The position numbers were made by a program, and so were the translations under genes. From positions 349,338 through 413,337 of the forward strand of contig QEOQ01000704.1 in assembly GCA_010279815.1 (NCBI GenBank): a stretch of DNA of 64,000 bases, written 5' to 3'. Below are positions 40,022 to 51,716 of the stretch, one piece after another; position 1 is the first letter of the stretch, and each line of letters begins with the position of its first letter. The notes under the pieces are model-generated. The model was given only the letters and a program-made list of their open reading frames with translations, was not told where the DNA came from and ran no database searches. The stretch is from Brachionus plicatilis. Taxonomy: Eukaryota; Rotifera; Eurotatoria; Ploima; Brachionidae.

Positions 40022-42678
40022 TTGATAAAGAAGTTTTTGAAATGGTTAATGACTAGAAATGTTCAAGGAGAGGATCGATTGAATTCGAAAAAAAAATCTA
40101 AGAATGGTCAGTATTTAGAAAATTTGAATTATAAAAAAAAGAGTTAAATTGGTGAACTTTGTTTAATTAGATTGCTTGATTTTTTTGTTGAACAATTTGA
40201 AAATACAGTGTTTTAAATTCAATTTTTAATTCGAGACTTTCAGACTTTAAAAAGAGTTTTTAAGAAGAATAGCATAAAAATAACGCATAGAAAACAAATT
40301 TTGAGAGTGATTTTTTAAGCTATAAAAAATTTTAAATAAAAAGTCAAATTTTAAAAAACATGAGAATGACAAAGCTTGAGAAAAAAAATCAAAAAAAGAG
40401 ATTAAATGAGCTAAATTGGTTACAGTTTGATTTGTTGAACACTTTGAAAATACACTGCTTCATGATGAAATCAAAATCCAAGTCTTTTTTTGCCATTCTA
40501 AATAAAATTCTTTTAAATATGGCTATAAAAATAACGAAAAAAACAAAATTTGTGGTTTGAAAATTTTTTTATTTAAAATTTAATTTTAATTTTTGATTTT
40601 TAGAAAATTAAAAAATCCTCTAATAATGTGCTACACATGTGATTATTACCTTTACAATTATTGGCAGTACATGCAGTATGGTCAATATACAATCAATCCA
40701 ATAAAGAAACAATAGAAAAAATTCAGAAAAAAATTTACAAATATTATAATTGGTTTAGAGTTAACAACATTATTACTAGAAATTGCCTATTTTGTGGCTA
40801 AATTTTTTGTTTAATTTTAAATTTTTGTTTTTTTACAGTTTTATAAAGTTTTGTACAGTTTTTTACAGTTTTAATTTTCAAAAAACTAAAAACAAAATAA
40901 AAACAAAATAAAAAGAAAATAAAAACAAAAAAAAACAAAAAAAAATAGAATAAATTTAAAAAATATAAAAAAAAGAATTTGAATTGTAAATATTGTAAAA
41001 AGAAAATAAACTAAATTAATTTTAACCAATATTTATATTCTTTTATTTTGTTTATTATACTCCAAGGAAAATATCTAGATCATTGATTGATCAAAAAAAA
41101 TTGACCTTAGATCTTATCGTAAGTCTAATTATTATAATATTAAAATTTCAAAACAAAAGTTCATTAGTCATTTAAAAAGAAAGATTGATTGGATTTTTGT
41201 CTTAAAATTTTATTTTATCAAGAGAGTTCTCCTTTTTAATTTTTTTATTATTTCTATTAAATGAATTTTTTTTTGTTTTTTTTATTTTTTTTATTGAATT
41301 ATCAATAATTAATTTTATTTTAATTCATCTTTCTTTTAAATATGATTTTTTTTTAATTTGCCTATGAGGCTTAACATTAAAATAATATTAATAGAAATAA
41401 TAAAAAAGTTTAAGAAGGAGATTCTCTGGCAATTTATTAGGAAAAAATAAGAATCGAACTATTTTGATTAATTTATTTTAATTTAAAATTAATTTTTAGC
41501 TATGATTAAATAAATGGATAAAATAAAATTTTAAGACAAAAATATAATCAACCTTTCTTTTTTAATGACTAATGAACTTTTGTTTTGAAATTTTAATATT
41601 ATAATAATTAGACTTACGATAAGATCTAAGGTCAATTTTTTTTGATCAATCAATGATCTAGATATTTTCCTTGGAGTATAATAAACAAAATTAATTTAGT
41701 TTATTTTCTATTTACAATATTTACAATTCAAATTCTTTTTTTTATATTTTTTATATTTATTCTATTTTTTTTTTTTTTTTTTGTTTTTTTTTTTATTTTA
41801 TTTTCTTTTTATTTTGTTTTTAGTTTTTTGAAAATTAAAACTCTACAAAACTGTATAAAACTGTAAAAAAACAAAAATTTAAAATTAAACAAAAAAATTA
41901 GCCACAAAATAGGCAATTTCTAGTAATAATGTTGTTAATTCTAAACCAATTATAATATTTGTAAATTTTTTTCTGAATTTTTTCTATTGTTTCTTTATTG
42001 GATTGATTGTATATTGACCATACTGCATGTACTGCCAATAATTGTAAAGGTAATAATCACACGTGAAGCACATTATTAGAGGATTGTTTAATTTTCTAAA
42101 AATCAAATATTAAAATTAAATTTTAAATAAAAAAATTTTCAAATCACAAATTTTGTTTTTGCGTTATTTTTATAGCCATATTTAAAAGAATTTTATTTAG
42201 AATGGCAAAAAAAATACTTGAATTTTGATTTCATCATGAAGCAGTGTATTTTCAAAGTGTTCAACAAATCAAACTGTAACCAATTTAGCTCATTTAATCT
42301 CTTTTTTTGATTTTTTTTCTCAAGCTTTGTCATTCTCATGTTTTTTAAAATTTGACTTTTTAATTTAAAATTTTTTAAAGCTTAAAAAATCACTCTCAAA
42401 ATTTGTTTTCTATGCGTTATTTTTATGCTATTCTTCTTAAAAACTCTTTTCAAAGTCTGAAAGTCTCGAATTAAAAATTGAATTTAAAACACTGTATTTT
42501 CAAATTGTTCAACAAAAAAATCAAGCAATCTAATTAAACAAAGTTCACCAATTTAACTCTTTTTTTTATAATTCAAATTTTCTAAATACTGACCATTCTT
42601 AGATTTTTTTTTCGAATTCAATCGATCCTCTCCTTGAACCTTTCTTGTCATTAACCATTTCAAAAACTTATTTATATT
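40022..42678. repeat. Giant near-perfect palindrome, arms ~1.25 kb
   Basis: The left arm (about 40022-41270) is the reverse complement of the right arm (about 41385-42678), around a loop of roughly 110 bp. Long stretches are identical, for example 40101-40110 against 42590-42599 and onward for over 100 bp. Small indels shift the register by about 36 bp toward the centre. No terminal repeats or target duplication found. The outer ends of both arms carry a ~45-bp piece resembling NSUN2 coding sequence at 42886-42935 (CGAATTCAATCGATCCTCT). The open frame inside (40360-40560) is low-complexity and not supported. Confidence 0.9.
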
Positions 42679-42760
42679 TATTTATTCATTTGGGAAAATC
42701 TTTAAAAACAAGATCTTGCTATCAGATAAAAATTTATTAAATCAAAACTAGAAAAAAAAA

Positions 42761-45700
42761 TTATTCATTCATTGATTCATCTAATTTTTCTTCTTGTTCA
42801 TCATTATTGGCAATTTCTTCGCTTTCTGATTTTTTTTCTTCCAATTCCTTTAGCTTGGCCTGATACTGAGTGTTGGTTTTGAGACTTTTTTCCGAATTCA
42901 ATCGATCCTCTTCTTTGATCTTTCTTGTCATTTCATCAATGAGCGCTTTATCCACACTTAGAATGCTCAAAAAAAAGCTTCTTGTTGGCACATTGATAAG
43001 AGGACGAATGGTCGCCTTGCCCAGCCAAGCAATAAATGAAATATTCAGCTCATCAGCTAAACCAGCGCTTGGTGTTTCTGGTTTTGTAGTCAATACAAAA
43101 CTTCCATACAATCCATTACACTGGTCCTTAATTTGCTGTTGTACATCATCAGACAATTCGCTCAGCGCTGGCATCGACTCGCTGAGTATTTTAACCAAAT
43201 CAGATCTTTGTTTAAGTCGAACTAGTCTTTTTGTGAAATAATTTATCACTATATCTATGCCCTCTTGAAGTACCCTTAGCTCACAGGCGTCCTGGCCTTT
43301 TATTTCAGCTCGAGAAAAGATCGGTACACCCATATTGATGAACTTAATTCGATCACCATTACTCTCTGTCATTTGACGTATTTCTTTGGACACAAAATAA
43401 ACATTTTTTATATTTTCATTTTTTTTGTTACGGGTCAGCAATTGACCTAGAGGAAAATCGTCCCGAATTCCGAAAAAATTCCTTTTTAAAAAATTAATTA
43501 AATTTTTTTTTTTTTTTTCGACTGTTTTTTTTAAATAATCAATATTTTTTTATGTAATTGTTCAGTTTTTTATTTAAATTTAATAACGGTTGTTAAGAAA
43601 AAGTAATTTTTGATCATTATTATTTTTATTTATCTGTTTTCTGTACCGAGCTAATGGCTCTTCATATTAAAAAAAATCAAAATAGAATTAAGTAAAAATA
43701 TTGAATTAATAAAAAAGGTTAAAAAAGAAGAAAATTTAAATTTGATTTTAATTAGATATTGAAAAAGAGAGTTACAATAATTTAGATTATTTATTTTTTT
43801 GTTTATCTGTACAAAGCTTATGGTCTTTCAGAACAAATATATAGATAAAAAAAAATTAAAATAAAAACAAAAAAGAACAATTACTAGCGTTTTTTTGATG
43901 AAAGTTTCTGATAATGAATTTAAACAAGGAAAAGAATAATCCAAGATTGATCCTATCAAGTATTTGTAAAGATTACCTTTTACCTATAAAGTTTTTGGTT
44001 TTAGACCCCATTTTCTATTTGAGAGATATTTTATTATATTAAGCCTTGAATTGCAGCGCTCTTTTAATTCATCCACCATTGGACCAAATGATGGTTTTGA
44101 GTCTAATTTAATTCCTAAGAATTTGACTTTTTCCTCATTATTCAAATTGTTTAAGGTTAAAATTGATTTTAACTTTTGTTATTTTTCTCAAAGATCATGT
44201 AGCAGGTTTTGTGAATTTCAGTAAACATAAGAACAGAATAAAGTGTAAAAAAATGAAATCATTTTTTTCTAAAAGTTTAAAATTAATTCTGTGAATGCAG
44301 AATGGTGCAACATTCAAAGTTGCATCAACTGTAAAAGTCTGCTAATGTTGTGCAGAATCTCTGCAAAATGTCCTGCGCTCGATTATATTTAAATTTAATT
44401 TCTGCTAAACTCTGAAAATTTAGCAGACCTTGATATTTGATGCAACTTTGAATGCTGCACTAAGTTGCGATTAAAGAATCAAGTTTAAAAATTTAGAAAA
44501 AAAGTTGTTCAATTTTTTGGGCATCTTGAAGTTTAGGATCGAAAAAATCAGATCAAATAGTATTTTGTTTATAACTTTTGAATGGTTCTTGATTAAGTCT
44601 CTCTGCAAAATGCTAAATAATGCAAAATACATGTTGAATATTGTGTGAGGCTCTGCAAAAACTCTGCATTTTGCAGCAAAATGCACGCCATTAAAAAGTA
44701 TTTAATTTGACTGCGCAATTTAAATGCAGAGTTTTTGCAGAGCCTCGCACAATATTCAACATGTATTTTGCATTATTTAGCATTTTGCAGAGAGACTTAA
44801 TCAAGAACCATTCAAAAGTTATAAACAAAATACTATTTGATCTGATTTTTTTGATCCTAAACTTCAAGATGCCAATTTTTTACATTTTTTTCTGTTCTTT
44901 AGATAATTTTGTATCGAATTTCACAAAACTGAGATAAATTGAAAAAAGAAAGAGCCTTTGATTGTGAAGACAGAAATACTAACCGTTGAATTGGCAGATT
45001 GAAATTTGAGATTAAGATCAAAAGAGCAAAATATAAATTGTAATATTTTTTTAATAATAAAGAAAAAAAATAAATTTTTTCAAAATTTAATGTCAAAAGT
45101 AATTGATATAAATACACCAAGATTTTAATATTTAACATTATAAATATATTTTTCGCAAAACTGAAGCTACAGATCAAATTTTAAGATAAAAACTATCATT
45201 TAACATTTTAATATCCATTCATTCAAACTGAAATAATTTTATTCTTCCACTTAAATAAATTGTAAATATTTAAAACATTAAATTTTTTTTGTCTTTTAAA
45301 GTCAGTTTTCATTAAAATCAATTAAATATTTAATACTATTAAAGTTAAATAAAAAAGGACATTTTAAAATTTTAAATATGAAACTATACTTTTAATGACA
45401 TGTCAAGTAATTGCTTTGAAAGAAATTTATATTTTCTCTTTTATTAAAAATATTAAAATTATTATTGCCTGTGATTTTACGTAATAAAAAAAAACTTGTG
45501 AATTTTTGGAGATAAAAAAATCCAAAAAAAATAAAAGTAAAAAGAAAAAAAAATCACAATTCATTGAATGACGCAAGTCCAATGTTATATGAGAATCCGA
45601 TGAATTTGTTAATAAACCATAAAAAAGGTCGTCCAAAATTAGCTGGAAATTGGTTTTCCTTAAAATACAGTATTGCTATGATAAACTGTTTTTACGAAAA

Positions 45701-47991
45701 ATTCAGTAATTTTAGGTAATTTTACGTAAATTTACCATTTTCCCGTTTTTTTTTATAATAAAAATTTATGTAAAAATAGGTAAAATTTCAATATTTTTTT
45801 CTTCAATTTTCATTAAAAATTTTCTAAACAAAAAGAGAAAAATTAATAAAAATCGCCATTTTTTCAATTTTTTTTGCCTTTTTTATATTTACTAAAATTC
45901 ACTAAAATTTTCGTAAAATCTTTGTAAAATTTCGTAATTTTTCGGAAATTTACTTTTTTTACGTAAATTAACGTAAAATCACGTAAAATTTCGAAAAAAA
46001 CAGTTTTTCATAGCAGTTCTTGTAGATTTTAATTTAATTATCTCATTAATTTAATTTTTAATTTTTTTCATTTATAATTTTATAAAAACTATTTGAATAA
46101 ATTATTTAACAAATTTTTTAAATATTTTTTCACCACAAAAAAGTTATTTTGTTAAATATGTAAAAATTATTTTTTTTAGTTGAATTCGGCTCAAAAATAT
46201 TGTGTTAAAAAGTTTTTGGTTTTTGGGGAACCATTTATCTCAACAAAAAAAAATATTACAATTTATATTTTGATCTTTTTATCTTGATCCCAAACTTCAA
46301 TTTGCCTATTTTGCAAATTATTTCTATACTTTTCTATTTTTTACTTTACTGGATCATCTAATAAAAAAACTGATCATTCGATAAAAAATACTATTTAAAA
46401 AATAAAAAATACTGATCACCTAATTAACCCCCTCTTTTTTTCTAAATTAAACAAATAAAAAGGATTACTTGACTTTAGGCCAGTCTTGTTGTAAAAATTG
46501 ACTAGACAAGTCCATAAATTGAAAAGGGTTTTCTTCATACACATGCTTAAGTTTTTTTGCCGGCGGAGCTTTCATTGTCCGAGTGGCATCGGCCTCTGGC
46601 GGGTTGATTTGACCAGTGGCTTTGGCATCTGACAAATACTCCTTGTCCAAGTCGATGTGATTTACAATTGGTAGCTTTCGAATCAAAGTGATGAAAAAAC
46701 CCCCGGTGTCCTGATGATGCGGCAAAACTCGGATGCATCTATCCAAGTGCAATCTTTTGGCCACGGACTCCTCAGGTGGAAACATATGCGGCCTCAACAA
46801 ATTCGAAAATTGCTTATTGTGTTCAATTTGTTGAAAATTTTCAAAAATTTCGCCTTTTTTTCCCATTAAATTCCACTTTAAAAGCCCATTAACTGTCTTT
46901 AGACCAGGCAGCTTATCTCTGGCATCCACTATTTCTATCTGGTCTTTGAAGCTTTCCAGCAAATTATGCACCACAGATTCATTCTCTACAGGGTTGAGTG
47001 AGCATGTGCTGTAAACCATGAGACCACCAGGCTTCAACAGCTCAACTGCCCGTTTGGCTATTCGGAATTGTATTCCGTGCAAATTGCATGCATGCGAAAA
47101 ATTCCACTTTGTCCAAATGTCCACATTTTTGCGGAATGTTCCATCACCGGAACAAGGCACATCGGCCAGAATTCTGTCATACATAACACTTTTGCTGGCA
47201 CTTTCTTCCAGATCGACTCTAAAATTTGGCAAAGAACTAGAGTCATGATTGATAATCATAAAGTTGGGACTCTCAAGTCTTTTCAGCTGATGCATGAGCA
47301 AATAGCATCGCTTATTTTCCAAGTCATTGGCAACCACGAGCCCACTGGGCACAGAGTTCACTTTGTCTTGGTGCAAGAACTCGATCAATTGGGCTGTTTT
47401 GGAGCCCGGCGCAGCACACATATCCAGTACTTTGTGCTCAGGACTGACATCTAATAGCAATGGAGGTATCATGCTGACTGCTTCTTGGCGACTCAGGTTC
47501 CCGTTTTCGGTCTGGTTGATCAGAAATTTTTTAAATTCATCAAAATGCTTGTTCTTGCGCACATCTTGACGCGACAAATTAACTTGCCAAGCTAGCTCGT
47601 TTGGGTACCAAGAAAGACATTTGTAAATTTTAGAGTTTGAGTCACTTGAGAGGTTTATTACCAGAGAAGCGCCTTTCTTTGATGAAGCTTCAACCACCTC
47701 ATCTTTGTTTTCAGTGGTCACTTCGTCCAAATATTTGAAGTGTTTTTGCTTGATGATCCGCAGAGTTTCCATGGCATAACTTTTGTAAGAAGTTATGCGG
47801 AATGTGAGAGGAAGTGGTTGCTGTAGAGTGTGTAGAAATTGATCGAACTCTGATTCTGGCATCAAATTTAGCTGCTTGTAGTAGAGTTCGAACAAGGTGT
47901 TTTGTTTTATGATGGTGTCATAAGAGCCCTGCTTTTTGCCAAAGTCACCTTGTTCGGTGTTTTTGTTTCTTCGATTACGTGGTCGGCCCAT
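42761..47991 (-). CDS. NSUN2: NSUN2-type tRNA/mRNA cytosine-5 methyltransferase
   Basis: Two exons, 47991-46469 and 43481-42761, joined across a 2987-nt intron (GTAATC..AAAAAG) in phase 2; 747 aa, near the usual NSUN2 size. It starts MGRPRNRRNKN. The Rossmann core has the SAM motif VLDMCAAPGSKTAQLIEFL, the motif IV Cys in ADVPCSGDGT and the catalytic motif VI Cys in MVYSTCSLNPVENE, plus PHMFPPEE and LPHHQDTGGFF. The junction restores WPKVKNFFGIRDDFPLGQLL, matching the family FY..DDFP..QLLTR segment; the C-domain follows. NSUN2 methylates C48-50 and other sites in tRNA and some mRNAs in the nucleus/nucleolus. The intron is full of foldback elements. No coding lesion. Confidence 0.93.
43622..43835 (-). 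repeat. Two copies of the stem-loop/(AAAT) tail motif in the NSUN2 intron
   Basis: 43622-43665 (TTTATCTG..TACCGAGCTAATGGCTC) and 43790-43835 (TTTATCTGTACAAAGCTTATG, diverged). Same polarity in both. Confidence 0.6.
44270..44470. mobile_element. Foldback element, TGCA-rich family (NSUN2 intron)
   Basis: GCAACATTCAAAGTTGCATC and AACTGTAAAAGTCTGC on the left, mirrored by GCAGACC..TTTGATGCAACTTTGAATGC on the right. Relative of 7580-7770. Confidence 0.65.
44518..44873. mobile_element. Foldback element with ~155-bp arms (NSUN2 intron)
   Basis: The left arm starts GGCATCTTGAAGTTTAGGAT and ends in AACTCTGCATTTT. The right arm mirrors it from about 44723 (AGAGTTTTTGCAGAGCC) to ATCCTAAACTTCAAGATGCC, with a ~47-bp loop. 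The arms differ at only a few positions. Non-coding. Confidence 0.8.
45668..46022. mobile_element. TA-flanked foldback MITE (NSUN2 intron)
   Basis: Left end TA|CAGTATTGCTATGATAAACT, right end reverse complement TA|CAAGAACTGCTATGAAAAAC, interior full of TTTACGTAAATT words in both orientations. TA dinucleotides flank both ends. Diverged member of the 52740 family. Confidence 0.7.
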
Positions 47992-50195
47992 TTGGATAGT
48001 TTTTTTTTTTTAATTTTAAAGAAAGTTTTTAAATTTGAATTTTTTTTTCAAAATGTTCAACACATGGCTTTGCAAATTAAATTATTCGCTTGAAAATTTA
48101 TAATTGAGAATTTTGTTTTTTGCTTAAATTTCAAGCTAAATGTTAAGAAAATTTAATCAAAATGTTAAATATAAATGAATTAAAGATTTAAAAATTAAAA
48201 AAATAATATTTTTATGGTGTCAACTTTAAGTTAAAAATTGCTTAAATTTCCAGCAATTGTCCTTACTAATGTTGGATTAATGAAATCAAATTAAATAAAT
48301 AAATCTTGACTTATTAATAAAATATAATAAAATTTTTTTAGATATTTAAATTAATTTGATAATTTGAACTAACTAATTTTAATCACATAAGAAAGAATAT
48401 TGTTAGAATATATAAAAATTTTAAACTTGAAAAATGTGACCAGGAAAAGAAAAATTTTCTAATTTTTTAAAAATCTATAAAATATATCTTCAAATTACGT
48501 CAATACTTGATTTAATAAATTAATAAAATTTATTATATAAATTGTAGTTTTTTAAAAATAATTAATTTAATTGAATCGAAAAAAATAAGTTGTATTGTAT
48601 TTAGGCCTATGTTTTTGTTGAAAAGTAGCTTGTTAGACCGAAGCAAAAGTCCTAGAGCTTAGCTGATGGCTTTGTTGAAATGCTTATTAAATTTTGCAAA
48701 AAAAGTCATAGGAGGCGCTTAGCCGTAGTGTATTTCGGCCATAAAGTATCGGTCCTTTTTTTAGCAATATCTGATTGGAGAACTATAAGTAAAATACTTA
48801 TTTGAATAAGAGTTGACTTGATTTTCGTAGATTTATCTATAATTTATTGATTATAAATTTGAGCTTATATATATATTTTAAGAAATTTCCCATCCAAAAA
48901 TTATCGAAATTAAAGAGGGATTATTAATTTCCCACAAACATAAATCTCTTCCCCACAAATAAAAAACTCTTCAGCACAAAAGTCTATATAACCCAAAATT
49001 TTAGTGTTTATGAGAAATATTTTTTTTAATTTTATTTTTATTTCAAAAAAATCGATTTAAAATCAAAAATTAAATAATTTTGAAGAAAAATTTAAAATTA
49101 AATAATATATTAATATAATTAAATTATTCTCTGAAAAACCATTTTTCTGAGTCTTTTGGTCTACCTTTCTTTAGCTTATCTACATAAGAGCTAACTGATG
49201 AGAACAGTAACCCCATTTAATAAAGTCGTAGTTTAATAAATTATTATGAGTTTGCGACAGAGTGTTCTTTTGGACTTACGAGTATATTTTTTATCGTTCG
49301 ATAGTTTATGGATAGAAATTAGGAAGTTTTTTTTTTGTTTCCGAGCTCCATTGGCATTTTTACAAATAAATTTAATTTGTTAATTAAAAAAAAAAAATTT
49401 TCTTTTTATAGTCATGTTTTTTTTAGCAAATATTTTGATAATATTTTGCAAATTTTTAGCAATTTTTATGTTGGCATATTAAAAAGTCTAAAAAGTTTTT
49501 GAATTGTGTGGAGAAGTTTAAATTGTGTTAATGAGCAATTCATTTGTGGAAATGAGATGGACCCAGGATTCAGAAAATATCCTAAAATTCAAAATTTTGA
49601 TTTTTTTTCATATTTCCCCATATCATTAGGATTTTTATCATCAATCAATAGTATTGATCTTTGTAACTCTATGATCACATATTTTTTCATTTTTTTTTTC
49701 ATTATTTTAATCACATATTGTGTGATAATCGATTTGGTGATCAGTCTTTTTCACTAAACCAGCATTATTAAAATGATCACATTTTTGACAAGACCCGATT
49801 TAAATAAATAAAAATATGAAAGCTTTTTTTACGGAAATTTGAAAATTTTTAAACATTATTTATAATTTTTTATAATTATTAATTCAGTTACTAAAATGTT
49901 AGATTTAAAATTTATTTTTAGATATTTTTTATTACTCAAAGTAAGCTCAATATTCGATTGTTCAAAAAAATTAAATCTTGTTTTATTAATGATTTACACA
50001 TTCACTGGTCTAATAGTTTGACAGCGATCAATTTAACAATTTTTTTAATAAATTTTTTTATATTTAAAAAGCAAAAAATTTTAATAAAAATTTATGTTCA
50101 AAATTACAATTACAAATATTTTTATTTAGATAAATATTTAAAGCTATATTAATTTATTAAGTCATTTTAATTTGGAAAACCATTTAGCAATTCGA
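47992..50195. other. AT-rich non-coding DNA
   Basis: No gene supported. 48870-48990 has short GGGATTATTAATTTCCCAC/CTCTTCCCCAC blocks that could be a MULE-like MITE end. 49640-49790 contains TGATCACAT-type words like those at 1.3-2.4 kb and 61.3-61.5 kb. Confidence 0.4.
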
Positions 50196-51473
50196 TCATG
50201 TCTGTTTTAAATTACTAAACTGCTTAACTAGTTGACTAATTTTGCTATTCGGATCATTATTTAAATCATAAACATTTGAATTGTACTCAAATTTGAAATT
50301 TTTTTCACCTTTGTCAATTATCTTATCCATAAGTCGGATACTAATGTCCGATTTGACAAGTGCTACTCGACATGGCAGATTATTTAGATGCGTTGCCCGA
50401 CCTGGGTGATGTTCGCAAGAGAAATCTTGTCTTATTAGCTCTTGGTCCTCAAATAAATAGTACAAGCGGCCACTTGTTGGATCATGGAATAAATTTGCCG
50501 GATGAAACTTAAATGACCAGTGGGATGAATTTATTTGATTTAGCTGAATCAAACCATTCTTTTCGTCCAGCGATGTTATTACAAATGGCAGGTCATCACA
50601 ACGCAAAAAGTTTCTTTCAACGCCACAATAAGATACAAATGCAAATTTGTCAGCATAGTGTTTTGAATTGTTCTTTCTTAGCTTTCGGAAAAAAAATTCC
50701 AGAAAATTTTTTTCTAAAAAATAAAATACCTGAATTAAAAAAAAAAAGGTGAATGTTCAATTCATAGAATTTTTTCGAAGGGATAAAATATAGAAAAATA
50801 TTTCATAGAAAATTGATCATAAAATTTTTTTTAAGAAAAATAGTCTCCCGTTATTTTTAAAAAATATTAAATTTAAAAAATGTTTAAAAATTTTTTTAAT
50901 CTACAAAAAAACAAAAATTTTTATAGAAAAAAAATTATTTCAAGAGTTATAAAAACTTAAATACATTTAAAATTTTGTTCTTAAAAAAAAAATTTTATTT
51001 AAATTTTCTATTTAACTTTGATACATAACTTCTATGAAATGTTTTTTATTTTATTAATTTTCTATGAATTGAAGCATAGCAAAAAAAAAGTATTCTAAAT
51101 TTTAAAAACAAAACTTGCCTTTATAGCACGATGTAAAGTTTTTGATTTTGGTGTCATCTAAAAAAAGCTAGAAAAAAATTTTTAATCTTTAGATGATTTA
51201 AAATTTTTAGTATTTATCTACTTGGCCCTGATGATCTAGATAATAAAAATATTCACGTATCTTATGGTTTTCTGTATATTGGCCCTGAACATATGCAATG
51301 TCACTGGGTGTAGATTGATTTGACAATTGTGAATAAGCTCGTTGGTTAACTAGACCAGCTTTGGGGCAACAAATTTAAAATTAAATCAAATTTCCTTATA
51401 GTTTAAATTATTTACCCAAAGAACTCAAAAAGAACCTTTTTGGTTGATTTGAATTGACTAATACTCTAAACAT
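50196..51473 (-). CDS. UPF0598 (C8orf82-like) mitochondrial protein, paralogue B
   Basis: Four exons: 51473-51416, 51358-51222, 51167-51119, 50713-50196; 253 aa. Introns are 57, 54 and 405 nt; the last uses a GC donor (GCAAGT..TTTTTAG). The N-terminus MFRVLVNSNQPKRFFLSS has the basic, Ser/Phe-rich look of a mitochondrial presequence. Family signatures follow: IREYFYYLDHQGQ, LFLDDTKIKNFTSCYK, then FLEFFFRKLRKN and GVERNFLRCDDLPFVITSL. The family is of unknown function and largely mitochondrial in animals. It lies 244 bp downstream of paralogue A on the same strand: a tandem duplicate with diverged introns. Confidence 0.85.
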
Positions 51474-51716
51474 GCTAAACAAATTTAAATTTTTTTTTAA
51501 ATAAATTATTTTGCTTAAAAAAACAATTCAAATTTATTCATTTATCAGAATAAGAATAACTTTTAGATTTAATTTTTTTCTACCAAGTGGTTGGAAATAG
51601 AAAAAGCTATTTAGAAGAAAAGCCGTCTAAAAGGCTTCCTTTTAGAGTTGAAAATTAAAATTTTATTCAAAATTTATTAAAAATTTACAATTAAAAAAAA
51701 TAAATAAAATAAAAAA

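Noticed and set aside
40360..40560. 66-codon ORF inside the palindrome
   Set aside because: Lys/Leu/Ile-rich low-complexity translation. The mirrored arm does not keep it as a protein frame.
42761..43441. The C-terminal half of NSUN2 as an independent gene
   Set aside because: It has no ATG at its start. Extending upstream to the acceptor at 43482 gives the family-specific FF..DDFP..QLLTR link in the right phase for the exon ending at 46469.
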